Shown here: positions 36,833 through 44,270 of the stretch, piece by piece | Numbering within the stretch: the first letter of the stretch is position 1 | How the letters are laid out: every line of letters begins with the position of its first letter | Assembly: GCA_964289745.1 (NCBI GenBank) | Contig: CAXYMM010000001.1 | Span: 62,001 to 126,000 of the forward strand | Source of the DNA: Ekhidna sp964289745 | Lineage (GTDB): Bacteria; Bacteroidota; Bacteroidia; Cytophagales; Cyclobacteriaceae | Length of the DNA stretch: 64,000 nt | Reading direction: 5' to 3' | Translations under genes and position numbers: made by a program | The notes under the pieces: generated by a model | What the model was told of the DNA's origin: nothing | The model's input: only the letters and a program-made list of their open reading frames with translations | Databases searched by the model: none

Positions 36833-37927
36833 TTATTCTAAGATTTGTGAATAAAATAATACAGCGGGTATCATTTCAGTAGCACAAAGATAGAAAATAA
36901 TTTGAAGTTTCTTCTGAGGAGCATTTTTAATAAACTTAAACCCAAACCATCCTAAAAACATCAAAATGGTTGACATAAGGATCATTTCCAGGTTGATTCG
37001 AAAGAAATTTTGAAGTGGTAAATCCAGGGTAAATCTTACAAAATGTAAAATACCTATTAGGATAAAAGAACAAAAGATGAAGTTCTGTAAATCAAATAGC
37101 TGATAATCACTCATTTTCTTAAATCTGAAAAGTTGGGCAATGATGGTAGCGAAAAGCCATTTGAGCATCATCAGCATAAAAATGAAGGCAGATGCGCTTA
37201 GCCATTTTAAGATAAGAACATGAAAGTGTTCAACCTCGTGACTGGAAGTTAACGCATGATTATCTAGTAAAAGACCAACTAATAATGAAGTGAAAACTGA
37301 AAATTGCAAATTATTGGGGCTAAAAAAAGAGGTATCTACAAACTCATAAGAGTTCACTTTTAGGGAAAGCATTCGCTTAGCTAAGTAGCTAACTCTTGAA
37401 CTATTGTTGATGTGGGTCCAGCCTATGAGCAGCATGATGATGATCATTCCTACGGTAAAAAAATCCTGACGATCACTTTTTGTGTTCCTTACCAGCCTAC
37501 TATTTTCGCTAACGGTTCGAGATTCTTGAAAATTGATCTGCTGGCAAACCAGCCCAACAAAATTGAATTTAGAATAAATGGCAATGAATACCGTATCATT
37601 GGGACTCTTCTCAAACAGTTCATCCGTCTCAAAATAGCTACACCCTTGGAACATGTTTATCAGATGTCCGTCCACCCACACTGAAATGAGGCGATCATTG
37701 CATATTCTCAGCCCCCCTTTAGCGGATCGCTCGAAAAAGAATCCTAAATTATTTTCTTTTTTAACATCCATAGTGGGAATCGATTTTCCTTCGGCTGTCA
37801 CTTTGATCATCAATTGTGTGTAGTCCACTAATTCGACGGTATCTAATTGAGCATGGGCTACTCCTGAGAGCAGTAGCAATAAGCCAACGATCATTTTTCG
37901 AAACCTAAAAAGTAGCTGCGTATCCAA
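36833..37927 (-). CDS. DUF4271-domain membrane protein
   Basis: 364 residues from 37927, but the better start may be the internal ATG ten codons later, giving MIVGLLLLLSGVAHAQ as signal peptide. The first 150 residues are a periplasmic domain. From about 160 onwards six to seven membrane helices follow (FFTVGMIIIMLLIGWTH, FSVFTSLLVGLLLDNHA, FIFMLMMLKWLFATIIAQLF, FIFCSFILIGILHFV, MILMSTILMFLGWFGFKF, IIFYLCATEMIPAVLFY). This is the DUF4271 pattern, found beside hemD and T9SS genes in Bacteroidota. Function unknown. Its first codons overlap the stop of a decayed outer-membrane gene in another frame. Confidence 0.8.
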   Translation of the reverse strand: MDTQLLFRFRKMIVGLLLLLSGVAHAQLDTVELVDYTQLMIKVTAEGKSIPTMDVKKENNLGFFFERSAKGGLRICNDRLISVWVDGHLINMFQGCSYFETDELFEKSPNDTVFIAIYSKFNFVGLVCQQINFQESRTVSENSRLVRNTKSDRQDFFTVGMIIIMLLIGWTHINNSSRVSYLAKRMLSLKVNSYEFVDTSFFSPNNLQFSVFTSLLVGLLLDNHALTSSHEVEHFHVLILKWLSASAFIFMLMMLKWLFATIIAQLFRFKKMSDYQLFDLQNFIFCSFILIGILHFVRFTLDLPLQNFFRINLEMILMSTILMFLGWFGFKFIKNAPQKKLQIIFYLCATEMIPAVLFYSQILE

Positions 37928-38170
37928 AGTGATTTTTTAATTCGGAAAAAGAGATCCACTGTCGATCTGAATGGCCAAAAGCCAAAGCAAAGTTAACGTG
38001 ACCAAACTGAGTTTCAACGGCAGAACCTAATCCAGTTCCAAACGAAGCATCAGGTCGTTCGTCATGATCGAAAATCAAGTGATCCTAAAAAAAGCTACCT
38101 GACTCGAAAATGATTATAGTTTTTGTCCAGTAGCGGTAAAAACCTAAGCCAAAAATTCTTTACCAAGCAG
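37905..38170 (-). pseudogene. Decayed C-terminus of an outer-membrane beta-barrel (BamA/patatin-like) gene
   Basis: On the minus strand a frame ending in TAG at 37905-37907 reads ASFGTGLGSAVETQFGHVNF, then ALAFGHSDRQWISFSELKNH, then FGYAATF with terminal Phe. This is the last three strands of an Omp85-type or patatin-associated barrel: glycine-rich GTGLG, a long strand, and a final strand ending in F. Going upstream, a frameshift near 38094 leads to GFYRYWTKTIIIFESGSFF, another barrel strand, after which the frames are broken. No start is left. The TAG falls inside the first codons of the DUF4271 gene, so the original genes overlapped. Confidence 0.6.
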
Positions 38171-38309
38171 ATGAAAGAGTTTGTGCCTTTTTAGCGATGA
38201 TATGAAACAACCCTCCCCACAGCGTAACGCTAAGGCCCCCCGAAGCTCCTCCCTTTCTTACCAAATGTCGTTTGCATGATTCGCTCCAAAAGGGATCGCT
38301 AAGCGTTTT

Positions 38310-40406
38310 TTACGGACATGCATCTGTTCGAAAAACAGATGCATTTTCAAAACGCCATCCTGGTGGAAAAGGTGAGGGTATGTTAGTAACTTGCACACAC
38401 GTTAGATTAGGGTTTTCTCGCAAGTCTAAACTATCAAGCCTCCAGTTAGCACCATTCGCAAGATTAACTTTTGATAAGGCATTGTTACTATTTAACCAAA
38501 GCACAATAAGTGCTGTATTTTTAGAAACATCTACAACGGTTAATTGATTATAATTTATAGTAAGCTGAGTAAGTGCTGTGTTTTTAGTAACATCTATGGT
38601 TGTTAATTGATTGCCACTTATAAAAAACCTGCTAAGTGCTGTGTTTTTAGTAACATCTATGGTTGTTAATTTATTGTTATCTAACCAAAGCCGAATAAGT
38701 GCTGTGTTTTTAGTAACATCTAGTGCTGTTAATTGGTTGTTATATACATAGAGACGCGAAAGCGCTGTGTTTTTAGAAACATCTAGTGCTGTTAAATTGT
38801 TATTAGCCACATCTAGGTACTCAAGCGCAGTATTGTAAAAAAGGTTTATTTTTGTTAAGGCATTTTGTTTAAGATTAAGCGAAGTAATATTTATAAAATA
38901 TTCAATGCCAGTAGCGTCTGTAATGCCTTTATTGATTCCTGTAATTGTTCCATTAAATACTTGGGCTTCCGCTACTGAAATTTCCTGATCTCCATTGGTG
39001 TCAATGCCATTCGTATTGAGTAATACCGCTTTGAATTTTGTATCGGGGATGTAAATTCCTTCATCCACATTCGTTATGGAAATCGTAAACGCTGCCGTAG
39101 CCGTCGCACTCCCTACTGTCCCCTGAATTTCGCCTGTGACCTCCGTATTGGTCTCGTAATCAAAGGCACTTGAATCCTTTACCACCATTTTATTTCCATC
39201 TACTAAACCAATGGCACCCGCTGGGTTTTGGCTCGTAATCGAGTAAACCGGCGTTTCTTTCGTATTGGCTACTGTAGCCGCTATCTCTCCGATTGGGGTG
39301 TCTTTAGGGCTGTTTTCCGGAATCGCTAATTGGGACAAATCCGCTATGGCTATGGTAACTAGTGCATTATCAATGGTTACTGTCTGCGTGGTGTCCGCCG
39401 ATCCATCTTTATTCGTAGCGGTAAGCTTTACCGTATAGGTGCTGTCCTTGGCGTAGGTATGGGTGGGGTTTTCGTCTGTTGAAGTGTTTCCATCTCCAAA
39501 GTCCCAAGCGTAGCTGGTTGCATTTTTAGAAGCGTTTTCAAAGTTTATAGTACCTCCCACTGATTGTGGGTCTTTAGAAAAGTTAAAAGAGGCAATCGGC
39601 AGTGCGTTGGTAATGGTAATGATTTTAGTTGTATCAGCCGATTTGCCCGCACTATTCGTAGCGGTAAGCCTTACATCAAAATCTCCATTTTGTGTGTAGG
39701 TATGGGTGGGGCTTTTATCTGTTGAAGTGTTTCCATCTCCAAAGTCCCAGGCATAACCAGTCGCATTCTTAGAGGTGTTTACAAAGTTCACAGTACCTCC
39801 TGCTGATTGTGCGTCTACAGTAAATTCAAAAGAGGCAATCGGAAGTGCGTTAGTAATGGTAATTATTTTGGTTGTATCAGCCGATTCGCCTGCACCATTC
39901 GTAGCAGTGAGCTTTACCGCATAATCCTTATTCTCAACGAATGTGTAGGTGGTATCTTGCGCATTTGATTTGTTTCCATCTCCAAAGTTCCAAGCGTAGC
40001 CAGTGGCATTTTTAGAAGTATTTTTAAAAGTTACCGCCCCTTCTGTGCCCAACTCGTATGTGAAGTTGGCAATTAATTGGGTATCCGTTCCTTTTAGTTT
40101 AATCGCAATGGTTTTCGTTTCTTCATCAGATCCGCCTGCATTAGTGGCGGTAAGCTTTATGGTATAGGTGCTGTCTTTCGTGTAGGTATGTGTGGGGCTT
40201 TCTTCTGTTGATTTGTTTCCATCGCCAAAGTCCCAAGCGTAGCTGGTCGCATTTTCAGAAGCGTTTTTAAAGGTTACCGCCCCTTCTGTGCCAGATTCGA
40301 ATGTAAAGTCAGCAACTACTTCAGGGGTAACCTGTTCATCTTTCTTGCAACTCCATAAGACGGTGGCTGCGCATAGGGCAACCATTAGAAAGGTTTTGAT
40401 TTTCAT
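38310..40406 (-). CDS. PKD/cadherin-like/leucine-rich-repeat lipoprotein (non-array paralogue)
   Basis: About 698 residues from the ATG at 40406 (an upstream ATG at 40424 adds six residues). Signal peptide MKIKTFLMVALCAATVLWSC, with Cys lipidated. Four PKD domains follow (each with WDFGDGN or WNFGDGN and a THTYT element), at roughly 30-350. Then a cadherin-like domain near 350-450 (AIPENSPKDTPIGEIAATVA, YSITSQNPAGAI), an EF-hand-like loop DTNGDQEISVAEAQ near 470, and about eight leucine-rich repeats of the type LDVSKNTALSRLYVYNNQLT to near 660. The end FRTDACP is cysteine-containing. It is a surface or periplasmic adhesin-like lipoprotein, with no catalytic motif. It is paralogous to the next gene upstream on the strand. 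Confidence 0.85.
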   Translation of the reverse strand: MKIKTFLMVALCAATVLWSCKKDEQVTPEVVADFTFESGTEGAVTFKNASENATSYAWDFGDGNKSTEESPTHTYTKDSTYTIKLTATNAGGSDEETKTIAIKLKGTDTQLIANFTYELGTEGAVTFKNTSKNATGYAWNFGDGNKSNAQDTTYTFVENKDYAVKLTATNGAGESADTTKIITITNALPIASFEFTVDAQSAGGTVNFVNTSKNATGYAWDFGDGNTSTDKSPTHTYTQNGDFDVRLTATNSAGKSADTTKIITITNALPIASFNFSKDPQSVGGTINFENASKNATSYAWDFGDGNTSTDENPTHTYAKDSTYTVKLTATNKDGSADTTQTVTIDNALVTIAIADLSQLAIPENSPKDTPIGEIAATVANTKETPVYSITSQNPAGAIGLVDGNKMVVKDSSAFDYETNTEVTGEIQGTVGSATATAAFTISITNVDEGIYIPDTKFKAVLLNTNGIDTNGDQEISVAEAQVFNGTITGINKGITDATGIEYFINITSLNLKQNALTKINLFYNTALEYLDVANNNLTALDVSKNTALSRLYVYNNQLTALDVTKNTALIRLWLDNNKLTTIDVTKNTALSRFFISGNQLTTIDVTKNTALTQLTINYNQLTVVDVSKNTALIVLWLNSNNALSKVNLANGANWRLDSLDLRENPNLTCVQVTNIPSPFPPGWRFENASVFRTDACP

Positions 40407-40424
40407 ACATTTAAAATTTATCAT

Positions 40425-40711
40425 TTTGTTTTTTTATTTTATTAAAAGGTAATTTAAAACACAAGAATAATCGTATTAGATCTTATTTCCAATAATATCT
40501 AATTTAAATACGATTTTTTTTTGATGGGTAGGCTTAAAACACTAAAATCAAGCGATTTAGCCAGCGAGAAGGAGCTAAAGAACCTGCCCAGCTTCCCTTT
40601 CACACCCAACGCCCTTTTTTGTACGCACCAAAGGGGACTGCGCTTAGCCATTTCAGGAAAAAACACCTAGCCCAAACCCCATTCTACGAGCCTAGGCGGT
40701 GATGCGCTTTT
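40425..40711. other. Spacer between the two lipoprotein paralogues
   Basis: Apart from the promoter at 40462-40492 this spacer holds no ORF. It is relatively G+C-rich in its middle (about 40600-40690) compared with the rest of the window. No repeat or hairpin of note is seen. Confidence 0.5.
40462..40492 (-). promoter_or_regulatory. Promoter of the non-array lipoprotein gene
   Basis: On the minus strand TTG (40490-40492), 20 bases, then TATTCTTG (40462-40469) matches the Bacteroidota TTG-N19/20-TAnnTTTG promoter with one mismatch. The same elements at identical spacing lie before the paralogue (42177-42208), which supports both. Confidence 0.6.
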
Positions 40712-42109
40712 TTATTTACATGCTTCTGTTTGAAAAACGCTTTCTTTTCCTTGATCAAACTTCCAACCACTAGGAAGAGGAGAAGGTAGCGGATCATCCA
40801 CTTGCACGCAGGTTAGATTAGGGTTACCTCTTAAATCTAAATCAGTAAGTTTGTCGTTATTCCCATTCGTCAAATTAACTTCTGTCAATTTATTATAACT
40901 TAAATCAAGCCGAGTAAGTGCGGTGTTTTTAGAAACATCCAGTGCTGTTAATTTATTGAAGCTTAAATCAAGCTCAGTAAGTGCAGTGTTTTTAGAAACA
41001 TCTATTTCCGTTAAGCGGTCATTGAGTTCTAAGTTAAGCTCTTGGATATTTGTAAAATATTCAATGCCTTTAGCGTCTGCAACGCCTTCACTAGCTACCG
41101 CAATTTCTCCAGTATATGCTTGAGCTTCCAAAAGTGAAATTTCCCCATCCCCATTGGCGTCAATGCCTTTCTTACTGAGTAATCTATCTTTGAATAGGGC
41201 ATCGGGGATCTCAATTAATTTATCTACTAAAACCGTAAAGGTTGCTGTAGCCGTTACTCCGCCTACTGTCGCCTGTATTTCACCAGTAAGCTCTTTATTC
41301 GTGTCATAAACAAAGGCACTTGCATCGGCTATCACCATTTTATTTCCGTCCAAAGCAACGGCACCTGCCAGGCTTTGGCTCGTAATCGAATAAACGGGCG
41401 TTTCATCCGAATTGGCTACGGTCGCCGCGATCTCCCCGATCAGGGTGCCTTTGGGACTCTTTTCCAATATAACTAATTGAGACAAATCCCCTATGGCGAT
41501 GGTAATGACTAAATTATCAACGGTTACCGTTGTGGTTTTGTCTGCCGATCCGCCTGCATTTGTAGCGGTCAGTTTTACCGTATAGGTGCCGTCTTTCGTG
41601 TAGGTATGGGTGGGGTTTTCTTCGGTGGCTTTGTTTCCATCGCCAAAGTCCCAAGCGTAGCTGGTGGCATTTTTAGAAGTGTTTTTAAAGGTTACCGCCC
41701 CCGCTGTGCCTTGGGTAAAGGTAAAGTCGGCGACTACTTTGGTATCGACTGGGTCAACTGGATCATCGCCCTTGCAACCCCATAAGATGGCGGCTGCGCA
41801 CAGGGTAGCGAGAAGAAAGGTTTTCGGTTTGGATTTGATTTGATTTGATTTGATTTGATTTGATTTGATTTGATTTGATTTGATTTGATTTGATTTGATT
41901 TGATTTGATTTGATTTGATTTGATTTGATTTGATTTGATTTGATTTGATTTGATTTGATTTGATTTGATTTGATTTGATTTGATTTGATTTGATTTGATT
42001 TGATTTGATTTGATTTGATTTGATTTGATTTGATTTGATTTGATTTGATTTGATTTGATTTGATTTGATTTGATTTGATTTGATTTGATTTGATTATCCA
42101 TAAATTCAA
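40712..42109 (-). CDS. Putatively phase-variable PKD/LRR lipoprotein with 5' pentanucleotide array
   Basis: The lipoprotein part starts at KPKTFLLATLCAAAILWGC (Cys codon 41774-41776) and has 354 mature residues: one PKD domain (WDFGDGNKATEENPTHTYT), a cadherin-like domain (VILEKSPKGTLIGEIAATVA), an EF-hand-like loop DANGDGEISLLEAQ, about four leucine-rich repeats (LTALDVSKNTALTRLDLSYN) and a cysteine end (VFQTEACK). No start codon lies between the repeat array and the signal peptide. In the present assembly the only in-frame start is a weak TTG at 42109, which gives a leader with about 17 IKSNQ repeats. The ATG codons at 42149, 42119 and 42101 are all in a different frame and give a 128-residue product that ends at 41763. 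The paralogue's leader MKIKTFLMVALCAATVLWSC aligns with the part after the array, so the array replaced its start. The gene is probably OFF in this sequence. Confidence 0.8.
   Translation of the reverse strand: MNLWIIKSNQIKSNQIKSNQIKSNQIKSNQIKSNQIKSNQIKSNQIKSNQIKSNQIKSNQIKSNQIKSNQIKSNQIKSNQIKSNQIKSNQIKSKPKTFLLATLCAAAILWGCKGDDPVDPVDTKVVADFTFTQGTAGAVTFKNTSKNATSYAWDFGDGNKATEENPTHTYTKDGTYTVKLTATNAGGSADKTTTVTVDNLVITIAIGDLSQLVILEKSPKGTLIGEIAATVANSDETPVYSITSQSLAGAVALDGNKMVIADASAFVYDTNKELTGEIQATVGGVTATATFTVLVDKLIEIPDALFKDRLLSKKGIDANGDGEISLLEAQAYTGEIAVASEGVADAKGIEYFTNIQELNLELNDRLTEIDVSKNTALTELDLSFNKLTALDVSKNTALTRLDLSYNKLTEVNLTNGNNDKLTDLDLRGNPNLTCVQVDDPLPSPLPSGWKFDQGKESVFQTEACK
41832..42095. repeat. 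Perfect pentanucleotide tandem array, (TGATT)52
   Basis: Bases 41836-42095 are exactly 52 copies of TGATT on the plus strand, plus four matching bases at 41832-41835. The unit just before (41831-41835, GGATT) has one mismatch. On the coding (minus) strand the unit is AATCA, read as the cyclic peptide I-K-S-N-Q in all three frames with no stop. On the other strand TGA occurs in every frame. It is the only such array in the window. An array this long and pure is expected to slip at replication and may be mis-sized in short-read assemblies. Confidence 0.98.
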
Positions 42110-42176
42110 AATTTTTCATCTCGCTTTTGGATTCATTAAAATTACTCATCTTATTTTTATTTTTAGGTTTAGAACA

Positions 42177-42208
42177 CAAGAATAGGGGTATTGGATCGTA
42201 TTTGCAAA
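42177..42208 (-). promoter_or_regulatory. Promoter of the array-containing lipoprotein gene
   Basis: On the minus strand TTTG (42205-42208), 20 bases, TATTCTTG (42177-42184), followed by a 27-base leader to the ATG at 42149. Elements and spacing equal those before the paralogue at 40462-40492, and the bases just after (TGTTNTAAA) are also conserved. Confidence 0.6.
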
Positions 42209-42423
42209 AAAATTTAACAAAAAAAAGATTTTTTTCTCTCGTGGTGCGTGGGCTTGATGGGTACATGTAGGTTTTTGGGGCTTTATCGCCGTTGAAATGA
42301 ACTGTTTTCTGAATTTCCAATCTTGAGTATCTCAGCTGAAAGCTGTGAGAATCATTTAGCCGAGAAAATAAAAAGAAACAGTCCCCCTATTTTTTGCATC
42401 CACTAATGCAATTTAGCTCCAAA

Positions 42424-43548
42424 ATGTCTGGTATCTACGTCCATATCCCTTTCTGCAGAAAAGCCTGTCATTATTGTGATTTTTACTTCAGCACCCATTT
42501 GGAGATGATAAACCCGATAGTAAATGCGCTCCAAATAGAAATAAAGGCCAGAAAGCAATACCTCTCTGACCCTATCCGTACGATCTATTTTGGTGGGGGT
42601 AGCCCTTCCATTCTTAGTAGCCTGCATCTCGCTAAAATTTTAGGTAGCATTTTTTCTCATTTCCCAATCGGGGATAGCCCAGAAATTACACTTGAAGCCA
42701 ATCCCGAGGACGTGACCCAGCAAAAATGTGAAGAACTTCTGGATATGGGGTTTAATCGAATGAGTATTGGAGTTCAGACATTTGACGAAAAAAAACTGGT
42801 TTGGATGAACAGAGCACATAATTCCAGTAAGTCTGTCAGTGCCATTCGACATGCAAAAAATGCTGGATTCGAAAATTTATCGTTAGACCTGATTTATGCC
42901 ATCAAGACCCAGCTAAGCGAATTCAAAAGTGACCTAACGCAAATCACTCAGCTTGACCCCCAACATGTTTCACTCTATGGGCTAACGATTGAAGAACGTA
43001 CCGTCTTTAAAAAGTGGAAAACGCAAAAAAAACTAATCGAAGTACCTGAAGAGGATGCCGCCTCGCAATATAAAGAGGCCGTTTCTTTTCTTACTCAAAA
43101 GGGTTATGATCATTATGAGGTTAGCAATTTTGGAAAACCCGGGTTTTACTCCCGCCACAACATCGCCTATTGGAATCATGAGGACTATCTAGGAATAGGG
43201 CCCGGCGCCCATTCGTATGATGGAAATACCCGAAGGTTTAATGTTCGGAATAATGCTAAGTATCTGGCGGGTATCCAAGAAGGCACACCTTATTACGAAG
43301 AGGAGACGCTTAGCAAAACGCAGCAGGTCAATGAGCGAATTCTTACGGGCCTTCGTACCATCGATGGGATAGACACAGCAGAATTGAAAAAAAAATTTCA
43401 TGTAGATTTAATGTCGACAGGTCGTGCGATTTTATTACAATTTGAAGAACAAAAACTCTTGAAGATAGTTGGCGACGCTATACGTCTAACTGACGCTGGA
43501 TTTTTAGTTGCAGATGAGATTGTTCTACAACTGTTTTTTCATGAATAA
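42424..43548 (+). CDS. hemW: HemW-like radical SAM protein
   Basis: About 374 residues from the ATG at 42424, which gives MSGIYVHIPFCRKACHYC, the normal family start. In-frame ATG and TTG codons at 42406 and 42394 would add up to ten residues. The radical-SAM cluster motif is CxxxCxxC (C11, C15, C18). IYFGGGSPSIL, EITLEANPEDV and RMSIGVQTFDEKKL follow, then SLYGLTIEERT and a HemW C-terminal domain (RHNIAYWNHEDYLGIGPGAHS). HemW is a haem chaperone often annotated as oxygen-independent coproporphyrinogen oxidase (HemN). The short length and CxxxCxxC without the extra HemN cysteine favour HemW. Confidence 0.88.
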   Translation: MSGIYVHIPFCRKACHYCDFYFSTHLEMINPIVNALQIEIKARKQYLSDPIRTIYFGGGSPSILSSLHLAKILGSIFSHFPIGDSPEITLEANPEDVTQQKCEELLDMGFNRMSIGVQTFDEKKLVWMNRAHNSSKSVSAIRHAKNAGFENLSLDLIYAIKTQLSEFKSDLTQITQLDPQHVSLYGLTIEERTVFKKWKTQKKLIEVPEEDAASQYKEAVSFLTQKGYDHYEVSNFGKPGFYSRHNIAYWNHEDYLGIGPGAHSYDGNTRRFNVRNNAKYLAGIQEGTPYYEEETLSKTQQVNERILTGLRTIDGIDTAELKKKFHVDLMSTGRAILLQFEEQKLLKIVGDAIRLTDAGFLVADEIVLQLFFHE

Positions 43549-43552
43549 ATTT

Positions 43553-43560
43553 TATCTTTG
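43553..43560 (+). promoter_or_regulatory. Candidate -7 box just before the TerB-like gene
   Basis: TATCTTTG is a perfect TAnnTTTG, only 5 bases before the ATG at 43566. A transcript from it would be leaderless. No convincing TTG -33 box is present, so this is tentative. Confidence 0.3.
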
Positions 43561-43565
43561 GAGAG

Positions 43566-43931
43566 ATGGATGTCCTCACGAAAAAAGCTATTATTCTACT
43601 TAAGTCGTTAATTTTTCATTATCACGGTTTAGATAGTGATGAAAGATTACTGTTAAAAGAAGCTGCTGATCGGATGAATGCCTTTGATGAATTGGAGTGG
43701 GCTAATGACTTTGTTGCAGAAGATTATATGTCTGCCTTTGAAAGAGCACGTAGCTTCTTATCCAAAACCTTTCTGAAAATGCCTGAAAACGAGCGTGTTC
43801 AACATCTTGTTGAAGTGTGGGAAGATAATTATAAGAAAGGGTATGTAACCGAAATGGAGGCAACCGCAATTTTGAACTTGTCAAAAGATTTGAAAGTTGA
43901 GAAAATCTTTTTAGAACAGGTAAAGAATTAG
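43566..43931 (+). CDS. Small helical protein, TerB-like
   Basis: 121 residues, all predicted helical, no signal peptide. Elements such as LLLKEAADRMNAFDELEWAN and YVTEMEATAILNLSKDLKVE resemble the end of TerB-like or uncharacterised Bacteroidota proteins. A conserved segment AFERARSFLSKTFLKMPENE lies in the middle. I do not recognise a specific family. It starts 17 bp after hemW and runs tail-to-tail into the hidden small gene at 43928-44104 with a 3-bp overlap. Confidence 0.6.
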   Translation: MDVLTKKAIILLKSLIFHYHGLDSDERLLLKEAADRMNAFDELEWANDFVAEDYMSAFERARSFLSKTFLKMPENERVQHLVEVWEDNYKKGYVTEMEATAILNLSKDLKVEKIFLEQVKN

Positions 43932-44104
43932 CGACTCATTGTTTCTCTAAACCGAGCTGACTGCTTTCGTGCAAACTTCCATTTTTCTACTGCCTCATCT
44001 ACGTTGGTTGCTTCACCTTCGCCTTCTACCGCTATGCAATTATATAACAATGAAGTCAATTCCTTTCGATCCAGTCTTTCATGATCAATAATAATTGCGC
44101 TCAA
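43928..44104 (-). CDS. Small hypothetical protein (58 aa), possibly the 3' part of a frameshifted gene
   Basis: From a TTG at 44104 the minus strand encodes (M/L)SAIIIDHERLDRKELTSLL, YNCIAVEGEGEATNVDEAVE and KWKFARKQSARFRETMSR, 58 residues of natural composition with a charged tail. The preceding frame on the same strand (44101-44220) reads KFENESKHDILRSLTIPASI, ERNLHHLIKL and ends in TGA that overlaps this TTG. So the two are either coupled tiny genes or one gene broken by a single-base shift. No family recognised. It lies downstream of uvrA on the same strand and would be read through from it. Confidence 0.45.
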   Translation of the reverse strand: MSAIIIDHERLDRKELTSLLYNCIAVEGEGEATNVDEAVEKWKFARKQSARFRETMSR

Positions 44105-44270
44105 AGTTTAATTAGGTGGTGTAAATTTCTTTCAATGGAGGCTGGAATAGTGAGTGAACGAAGTATATCGTGTTTAGACTCATTTTCAAACTTCAAGAGA
44201 GCGACTTTGCATTCGATTATCTAGGGGATTATGATTACTTCAGCGAAAGAACGGGAAGTTTGGGTGCTCA

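Noticed and set aside
38272..38547. Plus-strand ORF beginning at 38272
   Set aside because: Runs antisense into the LRR gene and shows only reverse-read repeats.
41832..42095. CRISPR array
   Set aside because: The unit is 5 bp, there are no spacers, and no cas genes are nearby. It is a simple-sequence repeat.
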